DNA of 64,000 nt from Flavobacteriales bacterium (GTDB taxonomy: Bacteria; Bacteroidota; Bacteroidia; Flavobacteriales_F; PHOS-HE28): the NCBI GenBank assembly GCA_016718655.1, contig JADKCV010000003.1, positions 1-64,000 of the forward strand, read 5' to 3'. Positions 55,559 through 64,000 of the stretch are shown here, piece after piece. The translations under genes were made by a program, and so were the position numbers. Positions within the stretch are counted from its first letter, which is position 1; each line of letters opens with the position of its first letter. The notes beneath the pieces are model-generated. The model was not told where the DNA came from. It worked only from the letters and a program-made list of their open reading frames with translations, and searched no databases.

Positions 55559-58221
55559 CAGTTTCCTTGAGGAAGCACGCCACCATCCAACAGGTGTACA
55601 TAGCCATTGAGTTGGACCATCTCCGTGCCGGTCAATCGGGTGAAATACACGGTGCATAGGTAGTAGTACACACCATCGGCCAGCCGTTCGTTCGTGTCCT
55701 GATAAGTACCCTTCCAATCAATGTTCGGGTCGGTGGTGGCGAAGACCACTTGGCCCCAGCGGTTGAACACTTGCAAGTCGATGCGCTGCACCCCACGATA
55801 GGGGAAGGGGCCGAACACATCATTCACATCATCCCCGTTCGGCGTATACACGTTCGGCAACGTGTAGAGCGGACAATTGTCGCCACACTGTTCGGTGGTG
55901 AAGATGCTCTCATTGCCCAAGGTGTCGATCGCCGTGACCTGATAACAGCCTGCCACCGATGAGCCGATGCTGTGTTCGAAGTAAGTGCTCTCCGCACCGA
56001 TCAATTCAGCGATGACCGCGTAGGTACCCGTGAGGCTATCCTTGAAATAGACCAGGTAGCGGTACGTATCGTCCGCACAACTCAAGTTGGGGTTGTTCCA
56101 AGTAAGTGTGTTCAACGGTCGCTCACAGTCATTCTCCAACACCACATTCGGCGCACATGGGGGGGTGAGGTCCACAGGGATGCCGCACACCTCCTGGCTC
56201 CAGTTGAGCAAGGGGGAGACGATCTCCGGATCACTGTACGCACCGCTACTACGCACCACATAACAATACGTGCTGCCGTTCTCCAGGCCGGTATCCACGT
56301 AGCTGCCCGTGTTGCTCGTGCCCAGGAACACGACGTCATTGCCGTTCACCCGGTAAACCTCGTGGAGCGAATTGGTCCATGGCGTGTTCGAGGACCACTG
56401 CACGGTGATCTGTTCGTCATTGGGTATGGTGCTGATGAATACCGAACTCGCCACATTACTGGAGCCGATCACATCCGGTTCTCCTTGATCGGCCCTGCCC
56501 AGGAACTCCACACGGTACACATGGGGTTGATCGCGTGTGTTCAGACCGGTATCGATGAACTGGGTGTCCGGGTGGGCCAGGAAGGGATGGATCGCGCTGC
56601 TCCAGATGAGCGTGTTCGCAGTGGTCAGCCCTGTTCCACGGTATAACCTGAACTGGTAAGGACCAGGGCGGGCCATGATGTCAAGGTCGTAGGCATTGCT
56701 CCAACGCACGGTATCGATGCCGCTGTCGGGATCGGTCACCTGCACGCTCACATGGGTGATCACCGGTACTTGACGATCCAGGATGGTGCAGAACTCCACG
56801 CTCGCCAAACTCTCCGCTCCATCTTCGAAGAAGGCGATGACCATATAGCAGTATTGGTTACCGATGATCAGTCCATCCTCATCCCTGTAGGTGGTGTTGT
56901 CCACTCCGTCCACCTCGGCAAGGAAGGAGTAACCGGTGTAGGCCGGGACACCGGTCTCACAGTGGTCCGGGGTGAATCCATACAGGCCGCTTCGCCGGTA
57001 GATCCGATAGCCTTCAGCATTGGGGCAGGGACTGGTGGACCAGCTCAGATCGATGGCCGCTCCGTTCGGTTGTGCCAACGGATCCTGCGGTGCCGGCGCC
57101 ACCACCCGGATGTTCATCGTGCTGAAATCCTGAAGTGCCACAGGCTGGTCATTGTCGATCGCGGTGAACACCACCTGGTAGGGTTGCAGCCGTACATGAT
57201 CACACACGGTGCTCCAAAGGAACTCCCCGGTCACCGGGTTGCCCGCCTGGGGTTCATTGAAGATGGCGGGCGACACCGGAACGATGAACGGCTGGCCCAA
57301 CGCCTCCAGAACGATCGTCTGCAGTTGATCGGGGTCGTTCGCCTGCACATTGAAGTTCAGGAACGTATTGGCCAACACACAGGTGTCGGGTAGTTGGGTG
57401 ATCCGCGGCGGCTGGTTCGAACACGCGATCACCGTGATCTGCATATCCCGCAGCACCCATCCTACGTTCACCCACACCCCATTCACGCTGCGCCACTCGC
57501 GGACGATGAAGGCGATGTTGAACTCCCCTTGTTCCTGTGGAGCGTTCCAGATGATCGTGCCGGTCGTTGGGTTGATGCTGTAGTTCGGACCGGGATAGGA
57601 ATAGCCTGGAATGGGTATACCACCCGCGCCCAGACAGATGGTCGGTTCATAGGAGAGGCTATCCCCGTCAGGGTCATAGGCAGCGGGATTATGGATCCAA
57701 GGCTGGTTGATGCACGCATCCTGAATGGGTGGGTTCAGGAACCGGACCGAACAATTATGACCGGTCGCTGCGGAGATCACCAATTCCGTCTCGATGCTGA
57801 AGGATTGAGCGATGGAGTTCGGCACATTGATGACCCCCCCGTTCCTGTTGGGGTCGTCCATTCGTAAGGTGAACACACCCGGTCCGGTGTAGGTATGGAT
57901 CGCTGAATACCGGTTCTCCCTCAGATCACGGGATGGGGTGTCCAAGGTCACATCGCGGGGTATGGTATCCAACGGTGACCCATCCCCCCAATCCAGGACC
58001 AGCTCAGGGCGATCGGCCGGTGCGCTCAGCTTGGTATAGGTGATGATGGTGACCTCATATCGGAAATCCCTCGGGTTCTCGACCAACTTGCAGATGATGA
58101 TCTCGCCAGCCCTGTTGTGGGTGGCCCAAGCGCGCGACATACCCACGAACAGGAGCAGGGCGACAACGAGGTATCGAAGTGACTTTGGCACGGAAGGAGA
58201 ACAAAGTTCGGCGATCCCCAT
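55558..58221 (-). CDS. Large T9SS type B cargo with fibronectin-like repeats and CHU_C domain
   Basis: The start at 58221 gives a signal peptide (MGIAELCSPSVPKSLRYLVVALLLFVGMSRAWA) and an 887-residue precursor. The first module (THNRAGEIIICKLVENPRDFRYEVTIITYTK, DWGDGS) is characteristic of gliding-motility-associated proteins. Cadherin/Ig-like modules and several fibronectin III-like repeats (AIDLSWSTSPCPNAEGYRIYRR, QITVQWSSNTPWTNSLHEVYRV) follow. The CHU_C domain starts near TLPNVYTPNGDDVNDVFGPF and ends ...MVQLNGYVHLLDGG. It is probably a T9SS-secreted surface adhesin. It ends in an overlap with ribE. Confidence 0.9.
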   Translation of the reverse strand: MGIAELCSPSVPKSLRYLVVALLLFVGMSRAWATHNRAGEIIICKLVENPRDFRYEVTIITYTKLSAPADRPELVLDWGDGSPLDTIPRDVTLDTPSRDLRENRYSAIHTYTGPGVFTLRMDDPNRNGGVINVPNSIAQSFSIETELVISAATGHNCSVRFLNPPIQDACINQPWIHNPAAYDPDGDSLSYEPTICLGAGGIPIPGYSYPGPNYSINPTTGTIIWNAPQEQGEFNIAFIVREWRSVNGVWVNVGWVLRDMQITVIACSNQPPRITQLPDTCVLANTFLNFNVQANDPDQLQTIVLEALGQPFIVPVSPAIFNEPQAGNPVTGEFLWSTVCDHVRLQPYQVVFTAIDNDQPVALQDFSTMNIRVVAPAPQDPLAQPNGAAIDLSWSTSPCPNAEGYRIYRRSGLYGFTPDHCETGVPAYTGYSFLAEVDGVDNTTYRDEDGLIIGNQYCYMVIAFFEDGAESLASVEFCTILDRQVPVITHVSVQVTDPDSGIDTVRWSNAYDLDIMARPGPYQFRLYRGTGLTTANTLIWSSAIHPFLAHPDTQFIDTGLNTRDQPHVYRVEFLGRADQGEPDVIGSSNVASSVFISTIPNDEQITVQWSSNTPWTNSLHEVYRVNGNDVVFLGTSNTGSYVDTGLENGSTYCYVVRSSGAYSDPEIVSPLLNWSQEVCGIPVDLTPPCAPNVVLENDCERPLNTLTWNNPNLSCADDTYRYLVYFKDSLTGTYAVIAELIGAESTYFEHSIGSSVAGCYQVTAIDTLGNESIFTTEQCGDNCPLYTLPNVYTPNGDDVNDVFGPFPYRGVQRIDLQVFNRWGQVVFATTDPNIDWKGTYQDTNERLADGVYYYLCTVYFTRLTGTEMVQLNGYVHLLDGGVLPQGN

Positions 58222-58351
58222 GCTCCAGCGACGCACCCGTCCGGAAATTGGACCACCGGCCCACCTTGAACAGCCAGCGGCGATGTACGGATCGAACGCG
58301 CACATCATGTTCGCTTCTGGCCACCGAAGCGCCCGAACTGGGGTCAGCCAG

Positions 58352-58359
58352 TATCTTCG
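58352..58359 (+). promoter_or_regulatory. Putative -7 element (TATCTTCG)
   Basis: TATCTTCG ends 12 bases before the ATG of the leucyl aminopeptidase gene and fits the TAnnTTyG pattern. Confidence 0.35.
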
Positions 58360-58371
58360 CACACCCCCACC

Positions 58372-59808
58372 ATGATCGAGCTTGTAAAGACCTCTCGCCC
58401 AGCCGCCGCCCGCGACACCCTGGTGATCGTGGATGACACCGCCCGCTTACGCCAATTGGACCTCACGCGGAACGACCGTCAATACCTGGTGGAACAGTTG
58501 GAGACCGATCCAGGTCTGGCCGTATGCGATATCAGCGGACGCCTGGTCATGGTGCACTTGGTGAAAGAAGGGAATGAGCCTGCGCAGCGGGAAAAAGCTC
58601 GCAAGGCTGGCGATGCCATGGCTGGACGGCTGAACAGTGCCAAACGTGCCGAGGCGCAGATCATCGGGCTGTGTGCGAATGGGGTGCTCACATTGGCCTT
58701 GGCCGAGGGCGCCTCCTTGGGCAGCTACGCGTTCCGCAAGTACAAGAGCGATGCGAAAGGTGCTCCCACCTTGAACAAGATAAGCATCATTGCGACCGAG
58801 GTCTCGGCCAAGGAGATCGATGAACTCTATGATGTGTGTGATGCTACGTGGACCGCTCGTGACCTGGTGAACGAACCGGTGAGCTTCCTGAACGCCGTGC
58901 AGCTTGGTGCCGAGATCCGCACCTTGGCCAAGAGTGCTGGATTCAAGGCCGAAGTGATGGAGCGTTCCCGCATCGAAGCGTTGGGCCTAGGTGGATTGCT
59001 GGCCGTCAACAAGGGCAGTGTGGACCCACCCACGTTCAGTGTGTTGGAGTGGAAGCCGAAGAATGCCGTGAACAAGCGGCCCTTGGTACTGGTGGGAAAA
59101 GGTGTCGTTTACGACACGGGAGGCCTCAGCCTGAAACCCACGCCCAACAGCATGGACCAGATGAAGTGCGACATGGCCGGTGCCGCAGCGGTGGCCTGTG
59201 CCATGGCCGCGGTCGCACGCCAACAACTTCCCGTGCATGTGATCGCCGTGGTCCCGGCGACGGACAACCGGCCGGGGGGTAATGCCTACGCGCCCGGGGA
59301 CGTGGTACGTATGCACAGTGGCCTCACCGTGGAAGTACTCAACACCGACGCGGAAGGTCGCATGATCCTGGCCGATGCGCTCAGTTATGCCGAGCGGTTC
59401 AAGCCCGAGCTCGTGATCACCATCGCCACCCTCACCGGTGCGGCGATGCGCGCCATTGGCACCTACGGCACCGTGACCATGGGTACCGCACCGGATGCCG
59501 TGTTCAACCAACTGGAACAGGCCGGGAACGCCGTATTCGAGCGCTTGGCGCGCTTACCATTCTGGGACGAGTACGACGAGGAGATCAAGAGCGACGTGGC
59601 CGACATCAAGAACCTGGGAAGCGACCTTGGCGGAGCCCAGACAGCCGGCAAATTCCTGGCACGTTTCACCACCCACCCGTACGTGCACCTCGACATCGCT
59701 GGTCCTGCATTCCTCACCCGCAAGGACGCCTACCGCACCAAAGGAGGCACCGGCGTGGGGGTACGTCTCTTCTATGAATTCATCAAACAACGGGCGAATG
59801 CTCGTTAG
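58372..59808 (+). CDS. Leucyl aminopeptidase (M17)
   Basis: The 478-residue protein has the M17 layout: a variable N-terminal domain (1-160) and a catalytic C-terminal domain with LVLVGKGVVYDTGGLSLKP, MDQMKCDMAGAAAVACAM (metal and catalytic Lys) and the signature NTDAEGRMILADAL near residue 325, where the metal-binding Asp and Glu lie. MKCDMAG deviates slightly from the usual MKSDMGG. It is a cytoplasmic two-metal enzyme cleaving N-terminal residues. The first gene of the plus-strand run that ends in fabH. Confidence 0.95.
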   Translation: MIELVKTSRPAAARDTLVIVDDTARLRQLDLTRNDRQYLVEQLETDPGLAVCDISGRLVMVHLVKEGNEPAQREKARKAGDAMAGRLNSAKRAEAQIIGLCANGVLTLALAEGASLGSYAFRKYKSDAKGAPTLNKISIIATEVSAKEIDELYDVCDATWTARDLVNEPVSFLNAVQLGAEIRTLAKSAGFKAEVMERSRIEALGLGGLLAVNKGSVDPPTFSVLEWKPKNAVNKRPLVLVGKGVVYDTGGLSLKPTPNSMDQMKCDMAGAAAVACAMAAVARQQLPVHVIAVVPATDNRPGGNAYAPGDVVRMHSGLTVEVLNTDAEGRMILADALSYAERFKPELVITIATLTGAAMRAIGTYGTVTMGTAPDAVFNQLEQAGNAVFERLARLPFWDEYDEEIKSDVADIKNLGSDLGGAQTAGKFLARFTTHPYVHLDIAGPAFLTRKDAYRTKGGTGVGVRLFYEFIKQRANAR

Positions 59809-59835
59809 CGCGTGATCTCGCGCCCGATCCCGGTA

Positions 59836-60915
59836 ATGACCCAACACACGGACCAAGTCCCACTTCGCGTCGGCATCTCCTGCGGCGACCTTCACGGTGT
59901 AGGTATCGAAGTGGTGCTCAAGTGCTTCGAGGATGCCCGCATGCTAGCGGACATCACGCCCATCCTTTATGCATCGTCCCAAGCCGTGAGCCACCACCGC
60001 AAGGTGCTCAAGCTGGAAGAAGTGCAGTTCCACCGAGTGGACGATGCGCGTGACGCCTTACCACGTAAGTTCAATGTCGTGAACGTTTGGCAGGAGGACC
60101 TCTCCTTGGAACTGGGCACCCCCAGTGGGTCCGTTGCGGCCTATGCGATAAAGAGCTTGGAGGCCGCCGTTCAGGATCTGGCCAGCGGCAAGGTCGATGT
60201 ACTGGTGACCGCTCCGATCGACAAGCATGCCATGCAGCAGGCGGGCTTCGCTTATCCAGGTCATACGGAGTACCTGCAACACATGGCCGGTGTGGAAGGT
60301 GGCGTGCTGATGCTGTTGATGGGCGAAGGTCTGCGTGTCGGTACCGTCACGGGTCATATCCCGTTGAAGGAAGTGGCACAGACCATCACCACCGATCTGA
60401 TCATGACCAAGGCCCGTTTGCTGCACCAGAGCCTGCTACGCGACGTGGGGATCGCCACCCCGCGCATCGCCATCCTGGGGCTCAATCCCCATGCGGGTGA
60501 TGGTGGGGCGCTGGGCAGCGAGGACAAGGAGCGCATCGCACCGGCCGTACGCCGCTTGAACGATGAAGGCATCCAGGCCATGGGGCCTTACCCTGCCGAT
60601 GGCTTCTTCGGCAATGGCAGCTATAAGCACTTCGATGGCGTGCTTGCCATGTACCACGACCAAGGGCTGGCACCTTTCAAGGCGCTGAGCTTCGGACATG
60701 GGGTCAACTTCACATCGGGGCTACCCGTGGTGCGCACCAGTCCCGACCACGGCACGGGCATGGACATCGCTGGCAAGGGCATTGCCGATGAGGGTAGCTT
60801 CCGCGCAGCGGTGTGGGCCGCAGCGGACATCCACCGGCACCGCGAGGCCTACAAGTTGTTGACAGCCAATCCCTTGCAACCCCAGAAACGCGAAAAGGAC
60901 CGTAAGGACCAGTAA
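59836..60915 (+). CDS. pdxA: 4-hydroxythreonine-4-phosphate dehydrogenase
   Basis: PdxA oxidises 4-hydroxythreonine-4-phosphate in pyridoxal phosphate synthesis. From 59836 the protein is 359 residues, near family length. Motifs are ISCGDLHGVGIEV near the N-terminus (family GDPAGIGPE equivalent), GHTEYL (metal-binding His), LGLNPHAGDGG, and MYHDQGLAPFK; RTSPDHGTGMDIAG is near the end. An upstream GTG at 59812 is less likely as it would place the start 4 bases after the previous stop. The C-terminal tail is Lys/Asp-rich. Confidence 0.96.
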   Translation: MTQHTDQVPLRVGISCGDLHGVGIEVVLKCFEDARMLADITPILYASSQAVSHHRKVLKLEEVQFHRVDDARDALPRKFNVVNVWQEDLSLELGTPSGSVAAYAIKSLEAAVQDLASGKVDVLVTAPIDKHAMQQAGFAYPGHTEYLQHMAGVEGGVLMLLMGEGLRVGTVTGHIPLKEVAQTITTDLIMTKARLLHQSLLRDVGIATPRIAILGLNPHAGDGGALGSEDKERIAPAVRRLNDEGIQAMGPYPADGFFGNGSYKHFDGVLAMYHDQGLAPFKALSFGHGVNFTSGLPVVRTSPDHGTGMDIAGKGIADEGSFRAAVWAAADIHRHREAYKLLTANPLQPQKREKDRKDQ

Positions 60916-60994
60916 GGTGGCTTCGGGCATCATGCTCAGGTCCGCGCCCCTCCCTGAGCCATTGGCCCAACGCTTCGGGGATCGATGAAACCCC

Positions 60995-61002
60995 TACATT
61001 TG
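60995..61002 (+). promoter_or_regulatory. Putative -7 element (TACATTTG)
   Basis: A perfect TAnnTTTG match, 29 bases upstream of the DUF177 gene. It may drive the DUF177-rpmF-plsX-fabH unit. Confidence 0.5.
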
Positions 61003-61031
61003 CGGTCCGCTTGACGGAACGCCTCTACGCA

Positions 61032-61547
61032 ATGGACGCCCTGAAGGAACATACCATCGCCTTTTCCGGCCTGAAGGACGGTGCGCATGTGTACCAGTTC
61101 CACCTGAGCGAGGCGTTCTTCACCGCGGCCGGTGAGGAGGAGATGGAGGGCGGTGATGTACTGGTGGACGTGGGCCTTGATAAGGGTCCCACGTTGTTGG
61201 TGGTGGACTTGCATGCCAAAGGCACCGTCGACCTGCGTTGCGACCATTGCGATGCCCCGTTGGCCTTCGCATTGGAAGGCAGCCAGAAGCAGATCTTCCG
61301 CCTGACCGGGGAGGAGGAGTATGACGATGACGAACTGGTGAGCTTGGAGACCGGAGCCCACAGTGTGAACCTCACCCATTACATCTACGAGTGCCTACGT
61401 CTGGCCCTTCCCATCCGTCACGTTCACGCCCCTGGTGAGTGCGATCCGGAAGTGGAAAAGGTACTCGAGCGCTTACGCGTATCACAGGAACCCGTGCCCG
61501 ACCCGCGTTGGGGCGTACTTGATCAATTGAAGAACCAGCAGCCTTGA
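61032..61547 (+). CDS. DUF177 (YceD-like) protein
   Basis: From the ATG at 61032 the protein is 171 residues. The core GTVDLRCDHCDAPLAFALEG, with CxxC, and the following acidic region with EEEYDDDELVSLETG, are typical of DUF177/YceD, linked to 23S rRNA accumulation. DUF177 upstream of rpmF is a conserved pair in bacteria. The end includes LRLALPIRHVHAPGECDPE, also a family feature. Confidence 0.93.
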   Translation: MDALKEHTIAFSGLKDGAHVYQFHLSEAFFTAAGEEEMEGGDVLVDVGLDKGPTLLVVDLHAKGTVDLRCDHCDAPLAFALEGSQKQIFRLTGEEEYDDDELVSLETGAHSVNLTHYIYECLRLALPIRHVHAPGECDPEVEKVLERLRVSQEPVPDPRWGVLDQLKNQQP

Positions 61548-61566
61548 GCTGCATTGCCTTACGACC

Positions 61567-61758
61567 ATGCCAAATCCGAAGCGCCGATTCTCCAAGACCC
61601 GCACCGCCAGCCGCCGCAGCACCAAGAAGGCCGGCATCCCCACGATCACCGTGGACGCGATAACGGGCACCACACACCTTCGCCACCGCGCCTACAAGGT
61701 GGGTGAGGATCTTTACTACAACGGCCGCCTGGTGGTATCGGGCGACGCCACCGAGTGA
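61567..61758 (+). CDS. rpmF: Ribosomal protein L32 (Cys-free form)
   Basis: The 63-residue protein starts MPNPKRRFSKTRTASRRSTK, the canonical basic L32 tail, and continues with HLRHRAYKVGEDLYYNGRLVV. It lacks the zinc-binding Cys quartet of the C+ paralogue, as in many Bacteroidota. It is 19 bases downstream of DUF177 and part of the lipid/ribosome gene run. Confidence 0.97.
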   Translation: MPNPKRRFSKTRTASRRSTKKAGIPTITVDAITGTTHLRHRAYKVGEDLYYNGRLVVSGDATE

Positions 61759-61790
61759 TCGGCAACAACCCGGGCCAACCGCATCCACAA

Positions 61791-62729
61791 ATGAGGATCG
61801 GACTGGACATCATGGGGAGCGATCACGGACCGGATGTCCCCATCCGAGGCGCCGTGCTTGCCTCCCGTGAACTGCCAAGCGATACACGCCTGGTCCTGAT
61901 CGGCGATGCCGCCACCATTGAAAAGGGGTTGCGGTCCGAGGGTGCGGACGCGTCCGCCTTCGATATCGTTCCAAGCGTGGACGATATCACCATGCACGAC
62001 AACCCCACCAAAGCACTGCAGGCCAAGCCCCGCAGCAGCATCAGCATCGGGTTCCACCTGTTGAAGGAAGGTAAGCTGGATGCCTTCGCCAGCACTGGCA
62101 ACACAGGGGCCATGCTGGTGGGCAGCATCTTCAGTGTGAAACCCATACCAGGGGTCATCCGCCCCTGCATCCCCACCCTGGTACCCAAGGAGGGCGGCGG
62201 TCTTGGTGTACTGCTGGACGTGGGCGCCAACGCCGATTGCAAGCCTGATGTGCTCGCCCAGTTCGGTCTGCTCGGCGCCATGCTGGCCAAGCACGTCTAC
62301 CACATTGATGAGCCCAAGGTGGGCCTGCTGAACATCGGGGAGGAGGAGAAGAAGGGCGACCTGCTGCGGCAGGCCACGCATGAACTGATGAAGGATCAGA
62401 CCCAGTATCGCTTCATCGGCAACATCGAAGGCCGCGACCTCTTCAACGAGAAGGCCGATGTGATGGTCTGCGACGGCTTCACCGGCAACGTGGTGCTCAA
62501 GGTCATCGAGGGTTTCCACGATCTACTCGAAGGGCACGGTGTGAACGACCCGTTCCTGCACCGGTTCAACTACGAGAACTACGGTGGATTGCCCGTTCTG
62601 GGGGTGAATGGCAATGTCATCATCGGCCATGGCATCAGCAACGAAGTGGCCATCAAGAGTATGGTCTTCGCTGCCCGTGAGGTGGTGGCCAGCAAGCTGA
62701 ACGAGCGGATCCGGGAGGCGCTGGTGTGA
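61791..62729 (+). CDS. plsX: Phosphate acyltransferase
   Basis: PlsX makes acyl-phosphate from acyl-ACP for phospholipid synthesis. The start at 61791 gives 312 residues with MRIGLDIMGSDHGPDVPIRG, the family signature, followed by HDNPTKALQAKPRSSISIG, FASTGNTGAMLVGS and VCDGFTGNVVLK. An upstream frame start overlaps rpmF and is less likely. Usual plsX-fabH order is kept. Confidence 0.97.
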   Translation: MRIGLDIMGSDHGPDVPIRGAVLASRELPSDTRLVLIGDAATIEKGLRSEGADASAFDIVPSVDDITMHDNPTKALQAKPRSSISIGFHLLKEGKLDAFASTGNTGAMLVGSIFSVKPIPGVIRPCIPTLVPKEGGGLGVLLDVGANADCKPDVLAQFGLLGAMLAKHVYHIDEPKVGLLNIGEEEKKGDLLRQATHELMKDQTQYRFIGNIEGRDLFNEKADVMVCDGFTGNVVLKVIEGFHDLLEGHGVNDPFLHRFNYENYGGLPVLGVNGNVIIGHGISNEVAIKSMVFAAREVVASKLNERIREALV

Positions 62730-62879
62730 TCGATGATCCACCTGTACGCTCCACTGAGCAGCAACTGTCCCCCGGTCAACGCACCGATCCACGACACATC
62801 GCTCCCATCGATACCTTGGTCCCGCCGGAGCGCCTAACGACCCCTTAAGCGAGGCCTCAGCACCAGCGCACGTGAACAC

Positions 62880-63872
62880 ATGAAGACCACCGCTGCCATC
62901 ACCGCCGTCAACGGGTATGTCCCCGATTTCAAGCTGTCCAACCACGTGTTGGAGACCATGGTGGAGACCAACGATGCCTGGATCACGGAACGCACCGGCA
63001 TCAAGGAGCGCCGCATCCTGGTGGGTAAGGAACAAGGGCTGAGCGTCATGGCCATCGAGGCGGTGAACGGCCTGTTGAAGAAACGCGGGATCGGCCCCGA
63101 AGAGATCGACCTGATGATCGTGGCCACGGTGACGCCGGACAGGGTGTTCCCCGCCACAGCCAACATCATCTGTGATGCCATCGGCGCGAAGAACGCCTGG
63201 GGCTTCGACCTCGGCGCGGCCTGCAGCGGCTTTCTCTATGCCCTCACCACCGGCAGCCAGTTCATCGAGAGCGGCAAACACAAGAAGGTGGTGGTGGTGG
63301 GCGGCGATAAGATGAGCAGCATCATCGATTACGAGGACCGGACCACCTGCATCATCTTCGGCGACGGCTGCGGAGCCGTGCTGCTGGAGCCGAGCACGGA
63401 AGGGGTGGGCGTGATGGATGCCATCCTGCGCAGCGATGGAAGCGGATGCCAATACCTGCACCAGAAGGCCGGTGGCAGCATGCGCCCGGCCACCGAGCGC
63501 ACCGTGGAACGCAAGGACCATTACGTCTACCAGGAAGGCAAGGCCGTCTTCAAGTTCGCGGTGACCAACATGGCCGACGTGAGCGCGGAGATCATGGAGA
63601 AGAACGGCCTCACGGCGGAGGACGTCTCCTGGCTCGTCCCGCATCAGGCCAACAAACGCATCATCGACGCCACGGCCAACCGCATGGGGCTGGACGAGAG
63701 CAAAGTGATGGTGAACATCGAGAAATATGGCAACACCACCAGCGGCACCATACCCCTGTGTCTCTGGGAGTGGGAGTCGCGCTTGAAGAAGGGCGACAAC
63801 CTGATCCTCAGCGCCTTCGGCGGTGGCTTTACGTGGGGCGCCATATGGATCAAGTGGGCTTACGGGGGGTGA
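62880..63872 (+). CDS. fabH: Beta-ketoacyl-ACP synthase III
   Basis: FabH condenses acetyl-CoA with malonyl-ACP to start fatty acid synthesis. The 330 residues match the family. The catalytic triad is visible: C115 in DLGAACSGFLY, H255 in VPHQANKRI and N285 in EKYGNTTSGTIP. TERTGIKERR is the CoA-binding N-terminal motif. The gap to plsX is 150 bases with no feature recognised. A second downstream promoter element at the window edge suggests that the next gene is a separate unit. Confidence 0.98.
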   Translation: MKTTAAITAVNGYVPDFKLSNHVLETMVETNDAWITERTGIKERRILVGKEQGLSVMAIEAVNGLLKKRGIGPEEIDLMIVATVTPDRVFPATANIICDAIGAKNAWGFDLGAACSGFLYALTTGSQFIESGKHKKVVVVGGDKMSSIIDYEDRTTCIIFGDGCGAVLLEPSTEGVGVMDAILRSDGSGCQYLHQKAGGSMRPATERTVERKDHYVYQEGKAVFKFAVTNMADVSAEIMEKNGLTAEDVSWLVPHQANKRIIDATANRMGLDESKVMVNIEKYGNTTSGTIPLCLWEWESRLKKGDNLILSAFGGGFTWGAIWIKWAYGG

Positions 63873-63990
63873 CCAGTACCAACCTTGCAACCCGGACGTT
63901 CCGAGCCGCTTGCACATTCGAACCGGACGCAGCGGAAGTGCACTTGCTTTGGCCTTGGACCCTCCCCGACGCAGCGATCGTCCACCTGCC

Positions 63991-63998
63991 TATCTTGG
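63991..63998 (+). promoter_or_regulatory. Possible -7 element (TATCTTGG) of a gene beyond the window
   Basis: A TAnnTTnG-like sequence at the window edge. Its downstream gene is not in the window, so this is only suggestive. Confidence 0.25.
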
Positions 63999-64000
63999 CC

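Noticed and set aside
62523..63917. Long open frame antisense to plsX/fabH
   Set aside because: Shadow of two well-defined genes on the plus strand.

Overview
The window looks like a chromosomal piece of a relatively GC-rich Bacteroidota, most likely a Flavobacteriales-type organism. Evidence for this is the number of type IX secretion (T9SS) cargo proteins with C-terminal sorting or gliding-motility (CHU_C) domains, the T9SS/gliding-associated M1 peptidase, small families typical of Flavobacteriia beside purD, and starts preceded by Bacteroidota-type -7 elements (TAnnTTyG) instead of Shine-Dalgarno sequences. No rRNA, tRNA, CRISPR array, insertion sequence or prophage was recognised.

Layout. 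0-3.6 kb: secreted proteins and a LytTR response regulator. 3.7-6.9 kb: CDF metal exporter, a small basic protein and a CotH-kinase protein. 6.9-14.1 kb: housekeeping genes (purQ, purD, metF) with a membrane-protein pair, a thioredoxin-fold protein and a secreted M1 aminopeptidase. 14.2-18.4 kb: an ECF sigma factor, a membrane anti-sigma-like protein ending in a CHU_C domain, and a large type B T9SS cargo, all on the minus strand. 18.5-20.3 kb: lepA. 20.6-30 kb: an envelope/stress-flavoured accessory stretch (coiled-coil lipoproteins, lmo0937-like and holin-like membrane proteins, YtxH, DUF892 ferritin-like protein, AsmA-like protein, BrkB-like protein, DUF4421 protein). 30-32 kb: gene-poor. 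32-36.7 kb: a KaiC-like ATPase operon with a hybrid histidine kinase and an unknown partner, followed by two small unknown genes. 38.8-42.5 kb: receiver / NtrC-type activator / histidine kinase operon. 42.5-46.9 kb: a T9SS cargo and two envelope-glycan genes. 47.0-50.4 kb: a second ECF sigma / anti-sigma locus with TonB-like and outer-membrane genes. 50.6-64 kb: YebC, a HisKA_2 kinase, acyl-CoA carboxylase beta subunit, riboflavin synthase, a type B cargo, leucyl aminopeptidase, pdxA and the conserved DUF177-rpmF-plsX-fabH run.

Most notable. (1) Three near-identical ECF-type promoters (GTAAC-N16/17-CGTC) precede the sigma gene, the TonB-like gene and the outer-membrane gene at 47-49.5 kb; I found no other copy by eye, so this looks like a self-contained ECF regulon. 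(2) The anti-sigma-like protein at 16.8 kb has a cytoplasmic duplicated module, one membrane segment and a periplasmic T9SS-type CHU_C domain, next to a T9SS cargo gene; it could monitor T9SS function. (3) The KaiC operon lacks kaiA/kaiB and has an altered phosphosite pair.

Five otherwise well-conserved genes, including purQ and the carboxylase beta subunit, are each split by an apparent one-base (or two-base) indel, mostly at short homopolymers. This points to residual long-read assembly errors more than to real pseudogenes, and the coordinates given for those genes span both fragments.
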